A stretch of DNA of 64,000 bases from Noviherbaspirillum soli (GTDB taxonomy: Bacteria; Pseudomonadota; Gammaproteobacteria; Burkholderiales; Burkholderiaceae_D): the NCBI RefSeq assembly GCF_015352955.1, contig NZ_JACYOX010000008.1, positions 1-64,000 of the forward strand. The letters are read 5' to 3'. The notes beneath the pieces are model-generated. The model was not told the DNA's origin. It saw only the letters and a program-made list of their open reading frames with translations, and ran no database searches. Below, piece after piece: positions 18,245 to 26,445 of the stretch. The position numbers and the translations under genes are program-made. The stretch's first letter is position 1. Each line of letters starts with the position of its first letter.

Positions 18245-19183
18245 ATGGCATCCGCAATCATTTCGCGGCGCAGCTTTATCAAGGACGCGGCCCCTCTCGC
18301 CGCGGTCATTACCGTACCGCGTCTGGGGCTGGCGCACACCATAGGCATGCGGCTGGAATGGCAGGAATTCAAGCAATCGGAGCACTACGGCAATTTCATC
18401 AATGGAATACGCGCCATGCGAGCCAATAGCAAGCAGACCAACGCCGCGTCTTGGCGCTACTGGGTCAACGTGCATGTGAATTATTGTCCTCATGGCATCG
18501 CCTATTTCCTGGCCTGGCACCGGGGTTACCTCTTTCATTTCGAGCGCCAATTGCGCCTTGCCTCCGGCGACCCGCAGATGGTCTTACCATACTGGAATTA
18601 CTACAAAGATCCACGCATACCGCCTGAATTTCTCGACTCGGCAGGCAACAATCCGCTGTACGTGCAGCGTGCTGGCACCAGTGTCTACAATGCGCTCGAC
18701 CTGTCGCCGTTTGCCTCGACTGTTTACAACTTCCAGCGCGGCACCAGCAACGCTTTCGAGACCAGGATAGAGAGTGCGCCGCATAACCCGGTTCACAACC
18801 TTATTGGCAACCAGATGGCAACCATGCAGTCGCCGCTGGACCCGACCTTCTACCTGCACCATGCCAACATTGACAGGCTCTGGCATGCCTGGTCGCTGCC
18901 CAGCGGCAAAGGCACGCCCTACACCACCAATCCCTACTCTTCTAGCAGTAGCAACCCTTACTGGTCCGGCTCGTTCACCTATGCGCCCGGCTTGAGCCTG
19001 CCGCGCTATCAAGCCTATACGCCGAGCTGGCTTGGCACCAGCTCTTCCAACAACACCATGCCGAGTTCGCTGCCGCCGCAGGCGCAGGCGCAGGCCACGC
19101 CGTTGAAGCTTGTACAAGCGCAGATGGACAACATTCTGAACCGGCCGCCGGCGACACCGTTCGCCGCCACCGCAGGCCGCTAA
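18245..19183 (+). CDS. Tyrosinase (type 3 copper monooxygenase), truncated by in-frame stop
   Basis: Tyrosinases hydroxylate phenols and oxidise catechols to quinones. SRRSFIK at residues 7-13 followed by a hydrophobic stretch is a twin-arginine export signal. Copper site A is seen around CPHGIAYFLAWHRGYLFHFE and copper site B in HNPVHN and DPTFYLHHANIDRLWH. AGGAG precedes the ATG. The frame ends at TAA 19181-19183 after 312 residues, yet the same frame resumes at once and stays open to 19681 with a typical C-terminal tyrosinase domain. A single C-to-T change (CAA to TAA) would explain this. The product would have the full catalytic core without its C-terminal lid domain. Confidence 0.85.
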   Translation: MASAIISRRSFIKDAAPLAAVITVPRLGLAHTIGMRLEWQEFKQSEHYGNFINGIRAMRANSKQTNAASWRYWVNVHVNYCPHGIAYFLAWHRGYLFHFERQLRLASGDPQMVLPYWNYYKDPRIPPEFLDSAGNNPLYVQRAGTSVYNALDLSPFASTVYNFQRGTSNAFETRIESAPHNPVHNLIGNQMATMQSPLDPTFYLHHANIDRLWHAWSLPSGKGTPYTTNPYSSSSSNPYWSGSFTYAPGLSLPRYQAYTPSWLGTSSSNNTMPSSLPPQAQAQATPLKLVQAQMDNILNRPPATPFAATAGR

Positions 19184-19681
19184 ATTGCCAACGGTCGCCT
19201 GTCGCTCGGTGGTGCCAGCGCAGTCGCCCTGGCCGAGACTTCGCTCAGTGCTCGCTTGCCCCTGCTCCAGGCCCAGCTGCAGCAACTGCGACAGGTCCTG
19301 GCCTCGGTGCAGACGCCTTCCGGGGACTATCGTTCGGTCATGGTTGTAGCCGACAATATCGTGCTGGCTGGGGCTGGCCAAGCTGGCGGTTACTACTACA
19401 ACGTGTACCTGAACCTGCCCCAAAGCGGCGACGCAAGCGCCATCAGGCAACGCTTTTTCCTCGGCACGCTGGGCGCATTCGAACTGTCCGCGGCGGTTCA
19501 CCATGGATCGGCAACGCTGTCGTATCCGGCCACCGCCGTGATGGCTGGCCTGGAGCCCGCCAAACTTGAAAATCTTACAGTTTCCCTGATACGGATGAAT
19601 GGAGAGAATCCGCCCAAGGGGCCGGTGGGAACCATAGGCGAACTGCGAGTCGAACTGTCGTCGGATGCGCCGGTCAACTGA
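19184..19681 (+). pseudogene. C-terminal beta domain of the tyrosinase, severed from its gene
   Basis: This is the direct in-frame continuation of the tyrosinase after its TAA, encoding about 165 residues. The segment with YYYNVYLNLP and FFLGTLGAFE resembles the C-terminal beta-sandwich of plant and bacterial polyphenol oxidases that covers the active site in the latent enzyme. The first possible start is TTG 19256, with no ribosome binding site, so independent translation is unlikely. Without the nonsense codon the whole gene would be 478 codons (18245-19681). Confidence 0.75.
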
Positions 19682-19867
19682 GGCGCTGCGCATGGCCCGC
19701 ATGCTGATGGCGGCTGCCATCCTTGCATGCGGGCCGTGTGGCCCATGAAAGCCTTCCTGCATCCTGCACGGTCAAAGACAAACCACGATTGCCGGCCAGG
19801 ATCCAGTCATGGCAATGACGTCGACACTTCCGTTTAGAGCCGCATCGGCCGGGTTTCGGGTTGCAGG

Positions 19868-20545
19868 TCAGGGCGAAGCGCCAGTGCGAACCGAACACAG
19901 TTGCATGGCGCTCAACGCATCGGAACATCCAGCGGACGCCGCAGCAATCCCCGCCTTATCGACCGGGCTCGTCGGCGCCGGCCCTTCGGGGCTCGGTACG
20001 GCTGATGTCTGGGCAGGCGCTGGACGGGGCGGGTCAGTCTCGGCAGGGGCCGCAGCGGCCGCTGTTGCGGCGTGAGGCGAAGGAGGCGGAAGAGCGAGGG
20101 GCGGGATTGGTGGCAATGGATCATCGAACGCATCCGTGGAAGGCATGGCCGCCGTCAAGGGCGATGGCAGCGGCGCAGGCGTTGCGTTCACCCGGCCTGC
20201 CTGCTGGTTGGCAGAAACGGCGGGCGCAGTCTCTTCGATGAATCGCATGCTCAACGCCAGGACGCCAAGGATTACCAGCGCCCACAGGCCCAGCAATGCC
20301 GCCCGCTCGTGCCAGCCTGTTCGGGTCGAGTGGCCCACTGGCGATGCGGCGTACCGGAAATTCTGCTGCGCGCTGGCTTCTTGTGAGAACCAAGGCGGGC
20401 CTTGATGATGCGGGGCTGGCTGAGGCGTCACCTTCAGGGGAATCCGGTAAGCCTCGGCCCCTGTCGGCGCTGCAGGCTGATCGATGCCTAACGCCTCGAA
20501 CATTTTGCGCCTGTCGGCACTGTCGTCTGCAGGTCTTTTGATCAT
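19868..20545 (-). CDS. Single-pass membrane protein with Pro/Ala-rich periplasmic tail
   Basis: A 225-residue protein I do not recognise. About 80 hydrophilic residues come first (DRRKMFEALGIDQPA), then a membrane segment (LLGLWALVILGVLAL), then a long Pro/Ala/Ser-rich stretch and a short C-terminus with two Cys. The layout resembles TonB- or divisome-type anchors but no domain is seen. The start at 20545 is chosen because the protein reads well from there; an upstream in-frame ATG at 20590 is possible. It is convergent with the tyrosinase. Confidence 0.55.
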   Translation of the reverse strand: MIKRPADDSADRRKMFEALGIDQPAAPTGAEAYRIPLKVTPQPAPHHQGPPWFSQEASAQQNFRYAASPVGHSTRTGWHERAALLGLWALVILGVLALSMRFIEETAPAVSANQQAGRVNATPAPLPSPLTAAMPSTDAFDDPLPPIPPLALPPPSPHAATAAAAAPAETDPPRPAPAQTSAVPSPEGPAPTSPVDKAGIAAASAGCSDALSAMQLCSVRTGASP

Positions 20546-20697
20546 GGGAGCTTTAGAAAGGATTGAGGAGCAGCTGCTGTTATACGGCAAGCAGGCTTGG
20601 CGCCCGTTCCCTCCATATGTAATCCCACGACCGCGCTGCGCTCTTGACGCTTCTCAAACTACGACTTTGGGATCTGGTTTGGCAGGCTCGAAGCAAT

Positions 20698-20734
20698 GCC
20701 GGAGGACAGCACCGCTTTGGCGCTGTCCTCCGGC
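20698..20734 (-). terminator. 13-bp perfect stem downstream of the SGNH lipoprotein gene
   Basis: Positions 20698-20710 and 20722-20734 are exact reverse complements round an 11-nt loop. The hairpin lies about 50 nt beyond the stop at 20785 on the minus strand. No T-run follows, so it may act as an mRNA-stabilising or Rho-assisted end rather than a classical terminator. Confidence 0.5.
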
Positions 20735-20784
20735 GGGAGGCCACAGTGGTCCCTTGCGACTACAGGACGAAAGGCTGCCCGGCT

Positions 20785-22113
20785 TTACGGGATGCCGACG
20801 ATTTCCTTGAACCGCTTGGCTGCGTACTGCCCTTTCAGCGTGTAAGTAGCCTGGGTTGGATGCACGCCGTCATTGGTAATCTGATAGATGCCCAGATTAT
20901 TGGTAGTCATGTACTGCTTCAGGTAGTAGTACTGATCAATGACGGGGACGCCCTTTTCGGCGGCAACCTGCTTCATTGCATCGGCAAAACTGGCAGTCAG
21001 GGCGCCATCATGCGTAGGGTTGGGCGTTTCGAGAATGATGATTTTTCCTGCTGCCCGCGCGATATCGATCGCCTTCGCATAGTTCGCCTTGTACGAGGTG
21101 GTGGTCGTGGCGCGTTCGTAGGAATCGTTAATCCCGTAGTTCATGATGATGTACTTTGCGGTGGTCTGCGTGACGGCAGTCGCCCATGTCGGATGGACGC
21201 CGTCCCGGCCCTCAAGCAGTTCGATAATGGAGGCGCCGCCGACACCTTCGTTCTTGACCGCATAGTTGGCCGGCAGATTGGCATCGAGCACCATGGGCGG
21301 CGTCTGTGCCACCTGATACGACGTTCCGCCTATACCGCCCCAGACCGTCGAATCACCGAAGTAGTCGACTCGCACCGTGGTGGTCACGGGGCTGGTTGTC
21401 GTAGTTGTCGTGGTTGGCGCGGTCGTCGTCGTGGTCGTCGTCGTGGTTGGCGCCGTCGTTGTCGTTGTCGGCGTCGTGGTCGTCGTTGTCGGCGTCGTCG
21501 TTGTGGTGGTTGGTGTCGAGCTGGTGCTCGCGAATGAGGTGCTTATCTTCGACGAAATCTTCAGCGGCGGATCGGTCTCCGTGACAGAGTCGAGCGCAGT
21601 GGCAGATCCAAGATCGGCGCGCGGTGCCGTTACAGTCGCGTAAGTTGTGCCGCGATTAAATCCCACCGTCTTTACCCAGGTCCATGCCCAGGAACCGCCG
21701 CTGCCGGAATAGCGGTAAAGCTGTCCATTTTCGATCAGGTAGTTTGCACCTACGCCATTTTTCGGAAATCCAGTGCCGGCATTGCTATCGCTGTCAACAT
21801 ATACCCGGACCCAGCTCGGTGCGCTGGCATAAGGAACACTGTAGTAGACGTTGGTGGCGTCGAAGGTCACTTGTGTCATTGTCGACGGGTCGGATACCAC
21901 GGCAGTGGTGGTAGCCATGGTCTTCGTGGCCAATGACCCGCTTGCCGCGGTAGTTCCTTCCGCATCGACTCCCGTCGAAGCTTGAACTGTACCGGCCGTA
22001 GTAGCCAAACCGCTTTGGCGAGCGGAATTAGCGGTGGCCGAATCGCCGGTCTGTCCACCACAGGAGATGAGAAAGATAGTCGAACAAGCCGCAAGGGAAT
22101 TAATAATTTTCAT
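20785..22113 (-). CDS. SGNH/GDSL hydrolase lipoprotein with novel N-terminal domain and Thr-Pro linker
   Basis: A 442-residue secreted protein. A lipoprotein signal ends in FLISC, so it should be lipid-anchored. A domain of about 100 residues (VTFDATNVYYSVPY to TVTAPRADLG) is also found in the secreted protein at 30888. A linker of about 50 residues made of TTTTTTP units follows, then an SGNH hydrolase: DYFGDSTVWGG (nucleophile Ser), NEGVGGAS, MNYGINDS and NDGVHPT (catalytic Asp and His). Such hydrolases often remove or transfer O-acetyl groups on polysaccharides. The start gives a clean lipoprotein signal but has no strong ribosome binding site. It lies at the edge of the EPS locus, downstream of an acyltransferase-SGNH gene. 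Confidence 0.8.
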   Translation of the reverse strand: MKIINSLAACSTIFLISCGGQTGDSATANSARQSGLATTAGTVQASTGVDAEGTTAASGSLATKTMATTTAVVSDPSTMTQVTFDATNVYYSVPYASAPSWVRVYVDSDSNAGTGFPKNGVGANYLIENGQLYRYSGSGGSWAWTWVKTVGFNRGTTYATVTAPRADLGSATALDSVTETDPPLKISSKISTSFASTSSTPTTTTTTPTTTTTTPTTTTTAPTTTTTTTTTAPTTTTTTTSPVTTTVRVDYFGDSTVWGGIGGTSYQVAQTPPMVLDANLPANYAVKNEGVGGASIIELLEGRDGVHPTWATAVTQTTAKYIIMNYGINDSYERATTTTSYKANYAKAIDIARAAGKIIILETPNPTHDGALTASFADAMKQVAAEKGVPVIDQYYYLKQYMTTNNLGIYQITNDGVHPTQATYTLKGQYAAKRFKEIVGIP

Positions 22114-22686
22114 ATATAGAAAAGTGATCGAAGTCGCAATTAACATTAAGAAGAATGAATTGGCTCGACCACAAATCAGCAGAAAAGAATGCGACTGAAT
22201 AACAATATTTTCAGCAGCAGTATTTCCTCGCGCCATTAATAGCGAGCCGCTGCTTTGGTCTGTATCTCTACAGTAAGTTCCCCAAATTCCTTTCCAACAG
22301 GAAAATATTTTTTTGAGCAATGACATCATGGCATCGTTAAAATGCAAAACAAGAATCGTTCTACTTATTGGCCAAACGGATTTTCTTTTCCTTATTTTTC
22401 CAAGGAGCGGAAAAACGTTTCCTTCATGAATCGATAAATCCATAAGTTTTGCCAAAAATCATTTTTAATAGGAAATACTATTTTGGTATCGGGGAAGCTC
22501 TCAGGCCAGCAAAAAAAAATTTTTGTTTTTGCTGGGCTTTTTTTAGCGAGGACCTTCCATCGGTTGGATCGATCCGTTCATCGCTACCGCATTGGCGCTA
22601 ACTAATGTGGTTTAGCCAGCGAATTTGAGGATACTGATTTCGCTAATGCCGACGTAGTCGATTCACCAAGGCAGGGAAACATAGCG
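22114..22686. other. AT-rich gap with an orphan plus-strand terminator
   Basis: No gene is called in these 573 nt. They are much richer in A and T than the flanking genes and probably hold the promoter of the SGNH lipoprotein gene. A hairpin pairs 22506-22515 with 22526-22535 and is followed by seven T at 22538-22544, which is an intrinsic terminator in the plus direction although no plus-strand gene ends nearby. Confidence 0.55.
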
Positions 22687-24597
22687 CTATTGAAATGCGC
22701 CGGCTGTTTTCATACCGTGCTTTTCCTGCACGATTTGATTGATCAATTGTGCAAATAAAGGGGTAAGGAGTTTGACACCGGCTGGAGACAGATGATGCGG
22801 GTCAAAATAATTGGGCCGGCCGGCGCTTTCAAACTGGCATTCAAGGTGGGGGCAAATGAGCAGCGACGGGTCGAGGATTCTAACGCCGGGACTCGACTTT
22901 GCAATCCTGTGCAAGGCGGATATCTGTTTGCCGTTGTCGGCCCGGTAGTTATTAATTGTATAAACGTCGGGTTTATTTTTATTGTTTTCTATCGCAGATA
23001 TATACTCTTTTGGATCAAAGTATGCATTATTCGGAACAACCTGCATGATAAATACATCTTTAATCGAAGCGGGATGATGGACGACCTTGTCCACCGCGGC
23101 CTGGAGTCCTTGTTCGTTATCGAAATCCTTTTTCAGAAACGAAACTGAAATAATGCTGGTGATTTTGCGCTCGGCGCTTTGTTCCAGCATTCTGTTCAAG
23201 ACCTTGTCGCTGCAAAACGCAGAAGTGCCGAAGTCGTGAAGATTGCAATTTCTGGTTGCAAGAAAGACACCAACATTGCGCGACTTGCCTATGGATGCAA
23301 CCAGCTCATCCAGTTGGTCTGCATGCGAGTCGCCGACAATCAGCACATTTGTGTCGGAAACTACATCGTTGCGGGGACACATTTCCTGGCCGGGCCTCAT
23401 CAGGCGCTGAAGTATGGGGCAACGGTAAGGCGAGCGCTGCAACTGTGCGCTGTACAGGGCCGCGAGCTTGGCCGGATAACGGTAGGCGGCTCCCTCGGTC
23501 AAACTGAATAAGAGCGCAACGCCTACGGTAAGCAGGCCGGAGACCGCCACCGAGCCCACCAGCTTCCGGTTGACCGGAAACAGCATGCTTTTACGGAAAG
23601 GCACCTCGATATAGCGATAGGAAAGAGACGCAAGGATAAAGGTCGCCGCCAGCGCCACCATGCCCTGCATGACGGACAATTGATGCCCCACCCAGATGCC
23701 CGCAAGGGAAATGACCGGCCAGTGCCACAGGTAAAGCGAATAGGACGTTTGCCCTATATAGCTTGCCAGGGGCTGATCGAGCATCACGTCCCTGCGCTGC
23801 CGCGCAGACAGCGCGGCCAGCACCCCGACCGTACCGCCGCATGCGAGGATTGCCTGCAAGCCGGGGAAGACGCTCCTTTGGTCGAACATGGCAATCGCGG
23901 CTGCAATGGCGAGCAGCCCGGCCAGCCGCAGCAACATGGCCGCCTTTTCCGACAGGGGGATATAAGCCATGCCCAGCAGCACTCCGGCGGCCAGCTCCCA
24001 CACGCGGCTCGGCAGCCAATAGAACGCTGTCTTGGGCGACATTCCGGAGACCAGCAAGCCCCCAGCCAGCGAAGCGATGGCGCACAGCAGAAGTACCGGC
24101 AGAACCGCAGCCCTCTTCGCCCGGGCCAGCAGGATCAGAAGTCCATACAGGAGGTAGAACTGCTCTTCGATTGCAAGGCTCCACGTGTGCAGCAGGGGCT
24201 TGGTATGCGCATCGTCGAAGTAATCCCCCTGCAGCCAGAATACGATGTTCTGCAGGTAGAGCGGCTGGGCTGCGAGGCTTTCGCCATAGTTTTTCAGATA
24301 CACCGGGTTCAGCACGAAGTAGGCGGCAACCGTGCTGGCAGCCAGCACCACAACATAGGCAGGCGCCAATCTCCTTATGCGCCTGATGTAAAACTGTCGA
24401 AGCGATATTTGGCCGGCCTGGAGGCGGAAGAAGTACATCCGGGTAATGATGAAGCCCGATATGACAAAAAATATATCCACCCCGATGAAGCCGCCGGGAA
24501 CGGCATCGGGAAAGGCATGGAACAAGAGCACGGCGATCACCGCAATGGCCCTGAGTCCATCAACACCGTGCAGATGGTCCCGTGCAGCCTGTGACAT
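22687..24597 (-). CDS. OafA-type membrane acyltransferase with C-terminal SGNH domain
   Basis: About 636 residues: an acyltransferase-3 domain of about 10 membrane helices, opening with VDGLRAIAVIAVLLFHAFP and FFVISGFIIT, then a periplasmic SGNH domain with IVGDSHADQLDEL and DPHHLSPAG. These two-domain proteins O-acetylate lipopolysaccharide, capsule or peptidoglycan; the membrane part moves the acyl group across and the SGNH part transfers it. The start at 24597 leaves the usual 10 residues before the family opening; ATG 24621 and TTG 24642 are alternatives, all with weak ribosome binding sites. It belongs to the EPS locus by position. Confidence 0.87.
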   Translation of the reverse strand: MSQAARDHLHGVDGLRAIAVIAVLLFHAFPDAVPGGFIGVDIFFVISGFIITRMYFFRLQAGQISLRQFYIRRIRRLAPAYVVVLAASTVAAYFVLNPVYLKNYGESLAAQPLYLQNIVFWLQGDYFDDAHTKPLLHTWSLAIEEQFYLLYGLLILLARAKRAAVLPVLLLCAIASLAGGLLVSGMSPKTAFYWLPSRVWELAAGVLLGMAYIPLSEKAAMLLRLAGLLAIAAAIAMFDQRSVFPGLQAILACGGTVGVLAALSARQRRDVMLDQPLASYIGQTSYSLYLWHWPVISLAGIWVGHQLSVMQGMVALAATFILASLSYRYIEVPFRKSMLFPVNRKLVGSVAVSGLLTVGVALLFSLTEGAAYRYPAKLAALYSAQLQRSPYRCPILQRLMRPGQEMCPRNDVVSDTNVLIVGDSHADQLDELVASIGKSRNVGVFLATRNCNLHDFGTSAFCSDKVLNRMLEQSAERKITSIISVSFLKKDFDNEQGLQAAVDKVVHHPASIKDVFIMQVVPNNAYFDPKEYISAIENNKNKPDVYTINNYRADNGKQISALHRIAKSSPGVRILDPSLLICPHLECQFESAGRPNYFDPHHLSPAGVKLLTPLFAQLINQIVQEKHGMKTAGAFQ

Positions 24598-24986
24598 ATT
24601 GTGAGTCGGTCCGCTTAGCATCCTGATGTCTGAGTGCCGCAAGGTTTATGTGGGTTGAGCGGAAGCCGGTCTGGTTGTCCAGCACAGGTGCGCTCCGAAT
24701 GGGTCGCAGTGCTACGGAAACTGGCAGCGGCGGCAATCCGAGTTCAAAGGTACGATGTTTGCCGGAAGCGAACTTAAGGTATATCAAACAACATTTCGCC
24801 CGGTGCCGGCGAGGCATACCGAACCATTTGAACCATTGCGCGGTCGCGCCGCCGCTCTCCCTGCCTGCAAGGGCAATACAGCAAGGAGATCATTGAGAGA
24901 ACGCAATCGGCCGGTGTGTTGCCATGCTATTGGTGTGCACAAGCGCTGGCCGAGCGCCGACAGCCCGCCTTCAATAGGGAGACTGC
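24598..24986. other. Divergent intergenic region
   Basis: These 389 nt separate the leftward acyltransferase gene from the rightward DUF4832-type gene and should hold both promoters. I see no convincing gene, hairpin or operator in them. Confidence 0.4.
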
Positions 24987-26411
24987 ATGCCTGCAAGCTT
25001 TTACGCATTCTTGACCCGCCGCTGCCTGCTAACAGCCGTTCTGGCTTCAGCCAACGCGATTGCAATGGCGCCGCGCCCGGCGCCGCCAATGGAGACTGGC
25101 TCCGACCAGGACAGGGTGGCTTACCGCCCATCGGCGGCCGACTTTCCCAATCCGGAGCGCGGTTTCTACCATCAGGTGGACTGCAATACATGGCCGCTAA
25201 GGCCCGCGCTTCTGCGCTCGTACCGGGAGGTACACAAAGACAGCCTGATCATGTGCGCCTTTTCGCTGGAGGACGCGCTCGATGCGCCGATCAGCCAAAA
25301 GAAGCTTGACCTCTTCTCCCAGCAAATGGATTTGGTGCGAGCTGCCGGATCGAAGGTGATACTGCGCTTTGTCTATAATTACAGCGACAACGCCCGCGAT
25401 GCGCCGAAGCCGCGCATATTCCAGCACATGGAACAGCTCCAGCCTTATCTGGAACGTCACAGCGACGTGATAGCGGCAGTGCAGGCCGGGTTCATAGGAA
25501 GCTGGGGCGAATGGGGAAACAGCACCCATTACGGCAGCGACAAATTGACGACCGAGAACTGGAGTGACCGCAAGGACATCCTCTACAAGCTGCTTGAAGT
25601 ACTGCCGGAAAACCGGATGGTGCAGGTTCGTACGCCTGAGTTCAAATACCGTATAGCCGGACAGAGGGACGCCGCGTTGCAGGAAACCGGCCGTTTGCAA
25701 GGATCCGGCGCGCGCATCGGCCATCATAACGACTGCTTCCTCGCCACGCCGGACGACGCGGGTACGTTCAAGCTGTTATCGCCAGCCAGCCGCTCTTATC
25801 TGCAGGAGGACACAGCAGCCGTGCCCATGGGCGGGGAAACCTGCAGGTACAACCCGCCACGCAGCGACTGCATAACCGCCATCGACGAAATGGCGCGTTT
25901 TCACTGGTCCTATCTCAATGCTGACTTCCATGAAGGCGTTCTTGCGAGCTGGAAGAGCCAAGGATGCCACCCACAGGTCAGGCAAAGGCTGGGATACCGT
26001 TTTGCCATGCTGAACGCGGTTTTCCAGCGTACAGGTTCGCCGGGAAGCATGCTGCGGCTTTTCATCACGCTGGAAAACACCGGCTGGGCAGCGCCTTTCA
26101 ACCCGCGTGCGGCAGAGCTTGTGCTGCGTCCCGCAAGCGGCGGGCAGGAGCATCGCATTCCGCTGAACGTCGACCTGCGCTCATGGCTGCCGGGGCGCAG
26201 ACTGGTGCTGCGCCAGGATGCCTCCCTGCCGGCCGACATGGCGCCAGGCGAGTATGCAATGCTGCTGCACTTTCCCGATCCGATGCCCTCGCTGCGGAGC
26301 CGGCCCGAGTATGCGATCCGGCTCGCCAATGAGGACACGTGGGAAGCCCATACCGGCTATAACCGCCTGGGCTACTCGGTGAAGATCGTCTCCGCTCCAG
26401 CCCGCCATTGA
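24987..26411 (+). CDS. Secreted DUF4874/DUF4832-type protein
   Basis: A 474-residue protein with an N-terminal signal (FLTRRCLLTAVLASANAIAMA). It matches the pair DUF4874 (from FPNPERGFYHQVD; barrel-like, with VQAGFIGSWGEWG) and DUF4832 (from the ARIGHHNDCFLA region, with MGGETCRYNPPRSDC). Several paired Cys suggest disulfides outside the cytoplasm. It is a close paralogue of residues about 220-635 of the protein at 30888 but lacks that protein's extra N-terminal domain. The family resembles glycoside-hydrolase-like barrels and is uncharacterised; a role in EPS processing is inferred from position. AGGGA precedes the ATG. It converges with wzc. Confidence 0.82.
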   Translation: MPASFYAFLTRRCLLTAVLASANAIAMAPRPAPPMETGSDQDRVAYRPSAADFPNPERGFYHQVDCNTWPLRPALLRSYREVHKDSLIMCAFSLEDALDAPISQKKLDLFSQQMDLVRAAGSKVILRFVYNYSDNARDAPKPRIFQHMEQLQPYLERHSDVIAAVQAGFIGSWGEWGNSTHYGSDKLTTENWSDRKDILYKLLEVLPENRMVQVRTPEFKYRIAGQRDAALQETGRLQGSGARIGHHNDCFLATPDDAGTFKLLSPASRSYLQEDTAAVPMGGETCRYNPPRSDCITAIDEMARFHWSYLNADFHEGVLASWKSQGCHPQVRQRLGYRFAMLNAVFQRTGSPGSMLRLFITLENTGWAAPFNPRAAELVLRPASGGQEHRIPLNVDLRSWLPGRRLVLRQDASLPADMAPGEYAMLLHFPDPMPSLRSRPEYAIRLANEDTWEAHTGYNRLGYSVKIVSAPARH

Positions 26412-26445
26412 ACGTTAAACCACCCGTCGCACGGGACGTTACGCA

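Noticed and set aside
21390-21520. CRISPR-like or VNTR array suggested by repeated GTCGTCGTGGTTGG units
   Set aside because: It is the coding sequence of the Thr-Pro linker in the SGNH lipoprotein, with no unique spacers.
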